Made by a program: the position numbers and the translations under genes
NCBI GenBank assembly: GCA_965223985.1
Contig: OZ245030.1
Location: forward strand, 2,232,001 to 2,296,000
Reading direction: 5' to 3'
DNA: 64,000 nucleotides
From: JAPPKS01 sp963667895
GTDB taxonomy: Bacteria; Poribacteria; WGA-4E; PCPOR2b
Shown: positions 1-7,374 of the stretch, in pieces
How the letters are laid out: each line of letters opens with the position of its first letter
How positions within the stretch are numbered: position 1 is the first letter of the stretch
The notes under the pieces: model-generated
Told to the model about the DNA's origin: nothing
Seen by the model: the letters and a program-made list of their open reading frames with translations, nothing else
Databases searched by the model: none

Positions 1-706
1 CGGTGAATGCCGCATGTCCTGGAGTGTCCAGAAAAACAACGTTACCGTTCTCCAATTCCACATGGTAAGCGCCAATATGTTGCGTAATATTTCCAGCCTC
101 TGTTTCAATAATGTTCGACTCTCTAACAGAATCAAGCAGTGAGGTCTTGCCGTGGTCGACATGCCCCATAATCGTAACAACGGGTGCGCGAGAAACGAGA
201 TCTCTTGGATCGTCGGGGGCTTCCTTCAACACTTGTTCCTCTAGCGTTAGTTGACGGACAGCTTCAAATTCAAACTTTTCGCTAATAATTTTCAGCGTGT
301 CAAAATCTAGACGTTGATTAACACTAGCCATTATCCCAAGCTTCATAAGCCGCCTTATCATTTCTGTATCCTTAAATCCCAGAGTTGAGGCAATCTGACC
401 GACTGTGACTCCCTCTTGAACTTGCGGAATCGTTGGGATTTCTTTTTTAGCCGCTGTTGTTTGAACAATGGCTTCTTCAATCGCCGCTGGGGCTGGATCG
501 GAATGCGATTCGAGTCTGGTCTTTTTTGCATTCCGTTCGGCTTCGATTAACTCAACAGTTTCCGGATCGAGCGAGCTCATGTGGTTCTTGACGGACACAC
601 CATACTCGTGGAGTTCTTCGATGAATGCTTTACTGCTCAACCCATATCGTTTTGCTAATTCGTAAACTCTGATATTAATGCTGTTCTTGGGTTTATCTTT
701 TTTCAT
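1..706 (-). CDS. infB: Translation initiation factor IF-2, N-terminal part (cut by window edge)
   Basis: Only the first 235 codons are inside the window; the gene runs off the left edge. IF-2 is the GTPase that places initiator fMet-tRNA on the 30S subunit and promotes subunit joining. The start ATG is at 706-704. An IF2 N-terminal helical domain occupies about residues 8-50, and a second IF2_N-type domain follows at about 98-150. The G domain then begins: G1 GHVDHGKT at 181-188, the G2-region GNITQHIGA at 205-213, and G3 DTPG at 227-230. The linker between the two N-terminal domains is short. It is the last gene seen of the rimP-nusA-ylxR-infB order, which is conserved across bacteria, and starts 22 bases after the ylxR stop. 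Identification is secure; the rest of the protein is not visible. Confidence 0.97.
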   Translation of the reverse strand, partial: MKKDKPKNSINIRVYELAKRYGLSSKAFIEELHEYGVSVKNHMSSLDPETVELIEAERNAKKTRLESHSDPAPAAIEEAIVQTTAAKKEIPTIPQVQEGVTVGQIASTLGFKDTEMIRRLMKLGIMASVNQRLDFDTLKIISEKFEFEAVRQLTLEEQVLKEAPDDPRDLVSRAPVVTIMGHVDHGKTSLLDSVRESNIIETEAGNITQHIGAYHVELENGNVVFLDTPGHAAFT

Positions 707-727
707 TGACACCTTTTCAGTGCTTAT

Positions 728-997
728 CTAATTCATTAGGTCAAGCAGTTCTTGTTTGAACAGGTCAATCGCTTGCTTAGAGAGACTCACTCCCAAGTGA
801 GAGTTGATGATTTTGGCAGACCTGAAAGCTGCGTTAATACACGTTTGAGATGGACAAACATAGGCACCATAGCCTGGTAAGCTACGTTTCGGATCTATTC
901 GGAGGCCTCGGGGAAAATCACAAGCAAATCGAAGTAAGTCTTTCTTGGGGGATTTACCACGGCACCCAATACAAGTTCGGATAGGCGTCGATGCCAT
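728..997 (-). CDS. ylxR: YlxR/RnpM family (DUF448) RNA-binding protein
   Basis: Small basic protein of 89 aa. The family signature is at the N-terminus: PIRTCIGCRGK followed by DLLRF, and the later G-RGA-like stretch appears here as PGYGAYVCPS. YlxR sits between nusA and infB in most bacteria; in some species it binds and modulates RNase P (RnpM). I chose the ATG at 997 because a GGTGAT ribosome-binding site lies just upstream; TTG or GTG codons up to 1009 would add four residues. The position between nusA and infB on the same strand supports the call independently of the sequence. Confidence 0.9.
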   Translation of the reverse strand: MASTPIRTCIGCRGKSPKKDLLRFACDFPRGLRIDPKRSLPGYGAYVCPSQTCINAAFRSAKIINSHLGVSLSKQAIDLFKQELLDLMN

Positions 998-1009
998 ACC
1001 AATCACCAA

Positions 1010-1307
1010 AAGCTGCTTAGGCTAGAGTTGAAGCAAAGCTAAACGAAGAAGCCTTACCTTAAACAATTCCATTTTAGAATGTTACATGAATAACATGGAC
1101 GCGGATTGATGTGCACTCTATTCGTGTTGGAGGAAACAGCCATTTCATTGTTCTATAATGGACAACCATAACCCTCGCGGAATTTCCTTAATTTCAGCCT
1201 ATCCGACTCCTACTGCGGGACATTGCTCTCACAATGCCTGAATACCATCCAAGTTCAATAAATAGAAATAGCACTATGCTTTTGCTCTCGTCTTTTAGGT
1301 CTTAACA
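1010..1307 (-). other. Gap between nusA and ylxR, no gene seen
   Basis: About 300 bases inside an otherwise tightly packed operon. No convincing open frame, RNA gene or strong terminator was seen on either strand. It could hold an internal promoter or a processing site for ylxR-infB, but nothing in the sequence decides this. Confidence 0.4.
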
Positions 1308-2597
1308 TCATTCAACTTCTGCTGCGGAACGCTGAATTTTCTCGGCAGTTTTAGCTCCAACCCCTGGAACCGCTAGAAGTTGATCTAACGTTGCTGTCGC
1401 AATCGATTCAATTGTCGAAAATCCAAAATCTTTGAGCGCTGTCGCGGTTTTGACGCCTACGCCATCCAAATCGGTCAAATCTATCTCACCATCCGACGCT
1501 GCTGCATGGGATGAACTCGGTTGAGGATTGAAAAGTTCTGCCGTGATTTCTTCCTTAAACCGTGTTTCTGCTTCTGATTCGTTTTTAATATCGATTTTCC
1601 ACCCCGTCAATCTCGCAGCCAGGCGTGCGTTTTGCCCGCGCCGGCCGATTGCTAGCGACAACTGATCGTCCGGGACAATAACTTCTGCGCTTTCGGTCTC
1701 CTCGTCAATGTTCACACTAGCCACCGTCGCGGGCTGTAGAGCATTTGCAATAAAAGTGGCTGGTGCAGCATTCCATTCAAGGAGGTCTATTTTTTCCCCT
1801 TCTAACTCCCTAACAACAGCCTCGACGCGAGAACCCTTTACACCAACACAAGTGCCAACGGCGTCAATATTTTCGGAGGGCGCAGTAACAGCCACCTTTG
1901 CTCGATTTCCTGGATCGCGAGCGATTGCCATGATACGCACTAATCCGTCATAAATCTCAGGCACTTCCATTTCAAATAATCGATCTATTAAATTGGGGTG
2001 CGTACGGGAGAGAATGATTTGTGGCCCCTTTGCGTCCGCTTGCACTTCCAAGATTAAACATTTTACCATGTCACCACGCTGATAATTGTGCGGCTGAGAA
2101 GTTTCACCATACGGTAATAAACCTTCAGTTCGTTCCAAATCAAGGATGATATTGCCGCGTTCGACCCGTTGTACATACCCTGTGATAATTTCTCCTTCAC
2201 GGGTTTTATATTCCAAATAAATCTGTTCCCGCTCAGCTTCTTTAATTTTTTGAACAAGGATTTGTCGCGCTGTTTGAGCTTCAATTCTTCCAAACTCTCT
2301 TGGATCTACTTCAACCTCGATAATCTCATTCAACTGTGTATCAGGCTTTATTTTCAATGCTTCCTCAATCGGAATCTCTGTTGCGAAGTGATGCATAATG
2401 TCAACCACTTTTTGGGGAACATAACATTTTATCTCACCCGTCTCAGAATCAATCTTTATGGATACACCTTGAATTGAGCCATATCGCCGCTTAGCTGCTG
2501 AATATAAGGCGGCTTCGATAGCCTCGATAAAAACCTCCTGTGGCAAATCCGTCTGATTCATGATTTGGCGAATACTCACAAGCAAATCGTTCGTCAT
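1308..2597 (-). CDS. nusA: Transcription termination/antitermination factor NusA
   Basis: 429 aa. NusA binds RNA polymerase and nascent RNA and modulates pausing, termination and antitermination. Visible in order: the N-terminal RNA-polymerase-binding domain (about 1-125, including the AALYSAAKRRYG stretch), an S1 domain (about 130-200, GEIITGYVQRVERGNIILDL), and tandem KH domains (about 205-345, with GVKGSRVEAVVREL and IGRRGQNARLAARL). The C-terminus (about 370-425) is a helix-hairpin-helix pair with LDGVGVKTATAL and VPGVGAKTAEKI. That tail replaces the acidic AR repeats of enterobacterial NusA. Start ATG at 2597 with GGAAAG just upstream. It begins 19 bases after the rimP stop. Confidence 0.97.
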   Translation of the reverse strand: MTNDLLVSIRQIMNQTDLPQEVFIEAIEAALYSAAKRRYGSIQGVSIKIDSETGEIKCYVPQKVVDIMHHFATEIPIEEALKIKPDTQLNEIIEVEVDPREFGRIEAQTARQILVQKIKEAEREQIYLEYKTREGEIITGYVQRVERGNIILDLERTEGLLPYGETSQPHNYQRGDMVKCLILEVQADAKGPQIILSRTHPNLIDRLFEMEVPEIYDGLVRIMAIARDPGNRAKVAVTAPSENIDAVGTCVGVKGSRVEAVVRELEGEKIDLLEWNAAPATFIANALQPATVASVNIDEETESAEVIVPDDQLSLAIGRRGQNARLAARLTGWKIDIKNESEAETRFKEEITAELFNPQPSSSHAAASDGEIDLTDLDGVGVKTATALKDFGFSTIESIATATLDQLLAVPGVGAKTAEKIQRSAAEVE

Positions 2598-2616
2598 TGC
2601 TTTCCACCCAAAGATA

Positions 2617-3078
2617 TTACCACATCAGTTGGACATGAGCTTTAGAAATTTCTGAAAGTCCAATTTTAACTGTTTCCCCTGAACGTTTAGTCAGATAAAT
2701 CTTTCCCCAGTTGACATCTTCCAGGATGCCACTCAACCGTAGAAGTTTTCCGCTTGGGGAAAGGGCCTCAATTTGAATATTCTTTCTCAAATTTCTGCGG
2801 AAGTCTGTTTCTGTACTGAGCGGACGATCTAGTCCTAGAGAAACCACTTCAAGACTGTGTCTATCCAGTTTGAGCCCATGCATTTGTAAAACTGGACCTA
2901 CAATTTCGCTAACGTGTTGGCAATCCTTTATCGTTATACCGTCAGGCTTATAGATTAAAAGCCTTAGCGTACTATGTTTCTTTCGATTATCATATTCAAC
3001 GTCAACTAACTCAATCCCTTCACCGTCCAGAATGGGTGATAACAAGTCGAAAACTGAGGTTCTCACTGAGGAACTCAT
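2617..3078 (-). CDS. rimP: Ribosome maturation factor RimP
   Basis: 153 aa from the ATG at 3078. RimP binds the 30S subunit and is needed for its maturation. Family features: an N-terminal alpha/beta domain with GIELVDVEY and DCQHVSEIV, the VVSLGLDRPL(S) motif typical of the family (usually S-PGLDRPL), and a C-terminal SH3-like barrel ending in ISKAHV. The frame stays open upstream to a TTG at 3177, adding 33 residues, but the family begins near the internal ATG. No strong Shine-Dalgarno precedes that ATG, so the exact start is uncertain. It is the first gene of the rimP-nusA-ylxR-infB operon. Confidence 0.93.
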   Translation of the reverse strand: MSSSVRTSVFDLLSPILDGEGIELVDVEYDNRKKHSTLRLLIYKPDGITIKDCQHVSEIVGPVLQMHGLKLDRHSLEVVSLGLDRPLSTETDFRRNLRKNIQIEALSPSGKLLRLSGILEDVNWGKIYLTKRSGETVKIGLSEISKAHVQLMW

Positions 3079-3469
3079 AATAACACTAAGAGTTCTAGCC
3101 TCTTTAAAAATACAAGGAGCAAAAGAAGGCATCCCATCTTTTAGAAAATACCAAAGACGACCATTACGGCGTGCCAATGAGCTTGTATCACCCTGCTTGT
3201 CTTGATTATCTAAGGTACAGAGTCAGAACCTAACACACAAAAAAACAACCGCGATGTTTTTCCACTGGGGGGAAGGTTCCTCGCGGTCTAACTTAATATT
3301 ATCATATGCAATTAGGATTATGCAAGTAAAAATTGGCTCTCATTTGGACGCCCTAGACAGAATTACCATTTGCAGCGTTCTGCCTAGCGGCTAAAACTGC
3401 AGCATTACATGGATTATGGTGGATTGGCGAATTAACTTCTGAGTAAAGGAAGAGATTGTCCTGTCCCAT
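3079..3469 (-). other. Leader region between rsmE and rimP
   Basis: About 390 bases with no credible gene. It holds the intrinsic terminator at 3239-3287. The remaining 180 bases on the rsmE side show nothing recognisable, while the roughly 160 bases next to rimP must contain the operon promoter or leader. No clear -35/-10 pair stood out by eye. Confidence 0.4.
3239..3287 (-). terminator. Intrinsic terminator after rsmE / before rimP (minus strand)
   Basis: Read on the minus strand, arms ACCGCGA (3287-3281) and TCGCGGT (3254-3248) form a stem with further inner pairing (TTCC with GGAA), followed by a run of seven T (3245-3239). It lies about 180 bases past the rsmE stop and 160 bases before the rimP start. 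It probably separates the glmS-rsmE transcript from the rimP-nusA operon; it could also act as an attenuator in the nusA-operon leader. Confidence 0.7.
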
Positions 3470-4204
3470 TTAAGCATCGCGCAATTCATACATCACGATT
3501 GCCACACTCACGATGCCTGCGGTTTCCGTTCGCAAGACATTGGGGCCAAGTGTAGCAGGAAGACATCCACGTTGAATTGCGGTTTTAGTTTCGTCCGCCG
3601 AAAATCCCCCTTCTGGTCCAACAAAGAGCCCGATTGATTCTGCTCTTTTATGTCGCCGTAATACCTCCTTGATTTCCTGTCCATCTTCGTGTTCCCACAG
3701 CAGAATCGACAGGTCGAAATGAGTCGCTTGCTCAAAGCACCTTTCTATCTCCTGAGCGTTAAGCAGTGTAGAAAATCGCGGACGTCTACACTGTTTGGCA
3801 GCTTCATTCGCAATGCGCTGCCATCGCGCTTGCAGTTTTTCTTGGGCAGCCTCTGTTCGCTTTGGAATCGAACGTTGACAAATCATGGGCACAATACGAT
3901 TAACGCCGACTTCCGTTGTTTTCTGAACAATGAGATTCATCTTGTCGAACTTAGGTAAGCCTTGGAACAGTGTAATGTGCGGTGGGGTGTTTGGATGAAA
4001 TTGGTGTTGGAGGACCGATGCATACAAAGCGGGGAGGTGGGTATTACGAAGGATAGCAGTATAGCTGTTCCCTTCTCCATCAAAGACTTGCACCGAATCG
4101 CCTGCTTTAAGACGGAGCACCTTGAGCAGATGGTGACGCTCGGATTCGCCGATGTGGATTGCGCCCTTAGAAATCTGCGTGGGAGGAACATAACAGCTAT
4201 GCAT
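3470..4204 (-). CDS. rsmE: 16S rRNA (uracil1498-N3)-methyltransferase RsmE
   Basis: 244 aa, the usual length. RsmE is a SPOUT-class methyltransferase that methylates N3 of U1498 in 16S rRNA using S-adenosylmethionine. Visible: an N-terminal PUA-like domain (H-ESERHHLLKVLRLKAGDSVQVFDG spread over about 18-45), the KFDKMNLIVQKTTEVGV stretch (about 90-106), QRSIPKR, the FVGPEGGFSADE SAM-binding knot motif (about 194-205), and LGPNVLRTETAG (about 218-229) near the C-terminus. Start ATG at 4204; no clear ribosome-binding site. It lies 160 bases after glmS on the same strand and probably shares its transcript. Confidence 0.95.
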   Translation of the reverse strand: MHSCYVPPTQISKGAIHIGESERHHLLKVLRLKAGDSVQVFDGEGNSYTAILRNTHLPALYASVLQHQFHPNTPPHITLFQGLPKFDKMNLIVQKTTEVGVNRIVPMICQRSIPKRTEAAQEKLQARWQRIANEAAKQCRRPRFSTLLNAQEIERCFEQATHFDLSILLWEHEDGQEIKEVLRRHKRAESIGLFVGPEGGFSADETKTAIQRGCLPATLGPNVLRTETAGIVSVAIVMYELRDA

Positions 4205-4364
4205 CAGAATTGAATATTGAATAAAAAAACCTACTTATTAAGTCTTTCGCAGTTAATCCGATTACAGTTCCTTCTTTCATTACCCGTCCCAAACAGTAGA
4301 TTCCAGAATCACGTGAACGTTGCTCATGAAATTCTCCGCCTTTGTCGTGTACAGGTTGAATTGC

Positions 4365-6188
4365 TTACTCAACGGTAACACTCTTTGCAAGGTTTCTTGG
4401 TTGATCGACATCGCACCCTCGATGGACGGCACTATAGTAAGCAAGCAATTGAAGCGGAACTGCAACAAGCAAGGGTGAGAGTTCCTCTGCAATGTCTGGA
4501 ACAAAGATAACTTCCTGAGCGTGTGCATGGATTTCCGTGTTGCCTTCGCTAGCGATTGCGATGGTGATTCCATCCCGAGCACGCACCTGCTGGATGGCGC
4601 TTACAACCTTCGAGTAGATGCTGCTATTGTTAGCAATGCACACGACCGGTACATTTTCGTCGATTAACGCAATTGGGCCATGTTTAATCTCACCCGCAGG
4701 ATGGCCCACGGCATGAATATATGAGATTTCCTTGAGTTTGAGTGCTCCTTCCAATGCATTGGGATAGTTGTAGCTTCGTCCAAGAAATATGAACGCTCTG
4801 CAGTCGCTGTATTTCTCTGCACACGCCTGAATTTGCTGCTGTTCAATAAATCGCTCCATAAGGGAGGGTATCTTTTGAAGGGCTTCGAGAAAACGTCGAA
4901 TCTCTAAAAATTTTAGTCTTTCCTTAATCTGCCCCATGTGCAGCGCTAGAAGTCCAAGGGCGGCAATCTGAGCGGTATAGGCTTTGGTTGAAGCGACACC
5001 AATTTCCAATCCGGCGTGAATGTCTATCACTGCATCTGCTTCTCGGGCAATGGTGCTGTTAATCATGTTACAAATAGCTAATACCGGCATGAACTTGCTT
5101 TTTGCTTTGCGCAACCCTTCCAACGTGTCGGCGGTTTCACCGGATTGGGAGATAGCAATGACAAGCGTGTTGCCCTCCAGAATTGGATTTCGGTAGCGGA
5201 ACTCAGAGGAGATGTCTACTTCTGTATGAATCCGTGCATACTGCTCCAGCAAATATTTGCCGATTAGGCCTGCATGCCATGATGTGCCACACGCCTGAAT
5301 AACAATACGATTGACTCGTGCCAGAAATGGGTCATTCAATCCCAACTCCCCGAAATCAATCTTCATTGTATCGGTGACATATGCATTGTATAAACGCCGT
5401 AAGACGTCAGGTTGTTCGTGAATCTCCTTGAGCATGAAGTTCGGATAGTCCCCTTTATCAACCATGTCGGCGCTCAAGTGAACTTGATGAATCTGCGGTT
5501 CAATTCGTTCACCTGAAAGCGTTCGAACCTCAATTTGCTTTCGTGTAAGTGCAGCAACCTGATTGTCTTCAAGATAAATGACGCGCTGGGTGTGAGGAAG
5601 TAATGCAAGCACATCCGAAGTAACGAAATTCTCATTCTTTCCCAGTCCAAGGATTAGCGGGTTATTTCGTCGAGCAGCTACAATGCAATCCGGAAACTGT
5701 TGGTGAATAAAAGCTACGGCAAATGTTCCTTCCACCCGTTGAAGCGCCTTGCAAACCGCACCAACAAAGTCTCCATCCACGGTTTCCTCGAATAGGTGTG
5801 CGAGCACTTCTGTATCCGTCTCCGATTCAAATACATGACCACGTGCTTGCAATTCCTGCCTGAGTTGAAGATAGTTTTCGATAATTCCGTTATGAACAAC
5901 AGCTAACGTTTGTCGTTCGTCTACTTGCGGGTGAGCATTTCGTTCGTTTGGCTCCCCGTGTGTCGCCCACCGAGTGTGTCCAATGCCGATGGTGCCGCGC
6001 ATAGGCTTCTGTCGAAGACTCTCCTCCAGTACGCGTAACTTTCCAGCCCTTTTTCGGAGATTCAACTCACCGTCACTGATAACAGCAATACCCGCTGAGT
6101 CATATCCCCGATATTGAAGTCGTTCCAATCCAGTCCACAATACAGAATCAGCATACTTATTGCCAATATATCCGACAATCCCACACAT
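4365..6188 (-). CDS. glmS: Glutamine--fructose-6-phosphate aminotransferase GlmS
   Basis: 607 aa, the normal family length. GlmS converts fructose-6-phosphate and glutamine to glucosamine-6-phosphate, the first step towards UDP-GlcNAc. The N-terminal glutaminase begins MCGIVGYIG, so Cys2 becomes the N-terminal nucleophile after Met removal; this decides the start at 6188 rather than the adjacent ATG at 6191, both served by an AGGAG site. GHTRWATHG (about 72-80) and HNGIIENY (about 98-105) are glutaminase motifs. Two SIS domains follow, with the CGTSWHAG stretch, SQSGETADT, and EGALKLKEISYIHA. It ends NLAKSVTVE, the conserved C-terminal tail. The upstream acetyltransferase-like gene ends 51 bases before it, suggesting one UDP-GlcNAc-related operon. 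Confidence 0.98.
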   Translation of the reverse strand: MCGIVGYIGNKYADSVLWTGLERLQYRGYDSAGIAVISDGELNLRKRAGKLRVLEESLRQKPMRGTIGIGHTRWATHGEPNERNAHPQVDERQTLAVVHNGIIENYLQLRQELQARGHVFESETDTEVLAHLFEETVDGDFVGAVCKALQRVEGTFAVAFIHQQFPDCIVAARRNNPLILGLGKNENFVTSDVLALLPHTQRVIYLEDNQVAALTRKQIEVRTLSGERIEPQIHQVHLSADMVDKGDYPNFMLKEIHEQPDVLRRLYNAYVTDTMKIDFGELGLNDPFLARVNRIVIQACGTSWHAGLIGKYLLEQYARIHTEVDISSEFRYRNPILEGNTLVIAISQSGETADTLEGLRKAKSKFMPVLAICNMINSTIAREADAVIDIHAGLEIGVASTKAYTAQIAALGLLALHMGQIKERLKFLEIRRFLEALQKIPSLMERFIEQQQIQACAEKYSDCRAFIFLGRSYNYPNALEGALKLKEISYIHAVGHPAGEIKHGPIALIDENVPVVCIANNSSIYSKVVSAIQQVRARDGITIAIASEGNTEIHAHAQEVIFVPDIAEELSPLLVAVPLQLLAYYSAVHRGCDVDQPRNLAKSVTVE

Positions 6189-6239
6189 CATCGGTACTCC
6201 TGAATTTCGTATGATATAAGATTTTTTAAGCAATCCACA

Positions 6240-6929
6240 TTAGGCATCGCGCATAGACTTGATTACTTCGTGATGAAAATGTGTCCCTTGAACTGAGAGT
6301 ACTGGGTACACTAAGCAGCCTTTCCCAAGGATCGTGCCTGGGTTAAGCACCGCGTTGCAACCTATCTGCGTATCGTCACCGGTGATAGCCCCAAGTTTCC
6401 GAAGCCCAGTGGTGTAAATTTTGCCATCCAGATTGCGGACCATTATATCTGTATCTGTAATTTTGCTGTTTGCGAGTTTGACCCCTGCCCCCAGATTCAC
6501 GTTAAAGCCGAGGATTGAATCGCCGATGTAGTTCCAATGACCCGCCCTTACTCCATTCATAACAATCGAATGCTTGACTTCAGTCGCATTTCCAATAATG
6601 CAATCTTCCCCGATTATTACATTTTCGCGAATGTACGCACAGTGTCGAACCACCGTCCTGTCACCAACAATTGCAGGTCCTTTGATATATACATGGGGTT
6701 CTATAACAACATCTGCGCCCAATACAACATCAGTGCCCACAATAGCGCCTTGCATAATTTCTACGTTCTTATGATGACCCGGTCTGGATATATATGTCGC
6801 AATATAATCCTTCAACAGGAGTAGCGCTTCCCATACGTAGCAGATATTTGCAAATAGTCCCTTGTGCTCGAAACATTCGTAATCAAAAAGCGCCTCCGGA
6901 AATATTACATCGAGTGTGGTGTTCCTCAT
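6240..6929 (-). CDS. Left-handed beta-helix acyltransferase/nucleotidyltransferase-like protein (GlmU-C-like)
   Basis: 229 aa from the ATG at 6929, which has AGGA at suitable spacing; an ATG at 6938 is possible. The protein is mostly hexapeptide repeats of the left-handed beta-helix type: units such as IVGTDVVLGADVVI, IGEDCIIGNATEV, LGAGVKLANSKI and IGCNAVLNPGTILGKGCLVYP follow one another from about residue 55 to 220. No nucleotidyltransferase (GXGXR) domain is present; a short helical N-terminus takes its place. This resembles the acetyltransferase half of GlmU or sugar-phosphate nucleotidyltransferase C-terminal domains. Its place directly upstream of glmS suggests a role in amino-sugar nucleotide synthesis, probably N-acetylation, which is inference. 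Confidence 0.75.
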   Translation of the reverse strand: MRNTTLDVIFPEALFDYECFEHKGLFANICYVWEALLLLKDYIATYISRPGHHKNVEIMQGAIVGTDVVLGADVVIEPHVYIKGPAIVGDRTVVRHCAYIRENVIIGEDCIIGNATEVKHSIVMNGVRAGHWNYIGDSILGFNVNLGAGVKLANSKITDTDIMVRNLDGKIYTTGLRKLGAITGDDTQIGCNAVLNPGTILGKGCLVYPVLSVQGTHFHHEVIKSMRDA

Positions 6930-7374
6930 CGTGTTCATCCTAAAGATAAGGCGCCATTGAGTCGCAGAAATTAGGATTGATGAACATCCTGTCAAATTTG
7001 TTTGATAGAATTCAAAAATTGGGGCTGATGCACAGGCAGCTAACAGGCTTGTGGGTTTATTGTATAAGATGTATCTTACATAACAGTGAGAAGATTATAA
7101 AAAAAGTATAGCAGATGCACCGTCCAAAAAACTAGCGAGAAATGAATTTACCCGCATTCTTTAGACAGAAAATCCGACCTGTTTAGTCAGAGTTCAACGC
7201 CTGAAATTATCGGAAAACACTTGGTACAGTACGAGATAGTCGATCGATTTGCTGGATGCAATCATCAAAATCGGGATTATAGATGTCTGCGATGAGAATA
7301 TTCATTAGAGATCCAGCAACGTGAACTCGTTAAATTCCTTGTTTTTTCGGAACTGTTGAGGTACAATCTTATTT
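6930..7374. other. Divergent intergenic region
   Basis: About 445 bases between the minus-strand acetyltransferase-like gene and the plus-strand cytochrome-domain gene. No gene or RNA was recognised. It must contain both promoters; only the plus-strand candidate at 7339-7367 is clear. Confidence 0.4.
7339..7367 (+). promoter_or_regulatory. Candidate sigma70-type promoter, TTGTTT-17-TACAAT
   Basis: A -35-like TTGTTT (7339-7344) and a -10-like TACAAT (7362-7367) are 17 bases apart. Transcription would begin within a base or two of the ATG at 7375, implying a leaderless or near-leaderless mRNA. A GAGGT at 7358-7362, 12 bases before the ATG, could instead be a poorly spaced ribosome-binding site on a longer transcript. 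Confidence 0.45.
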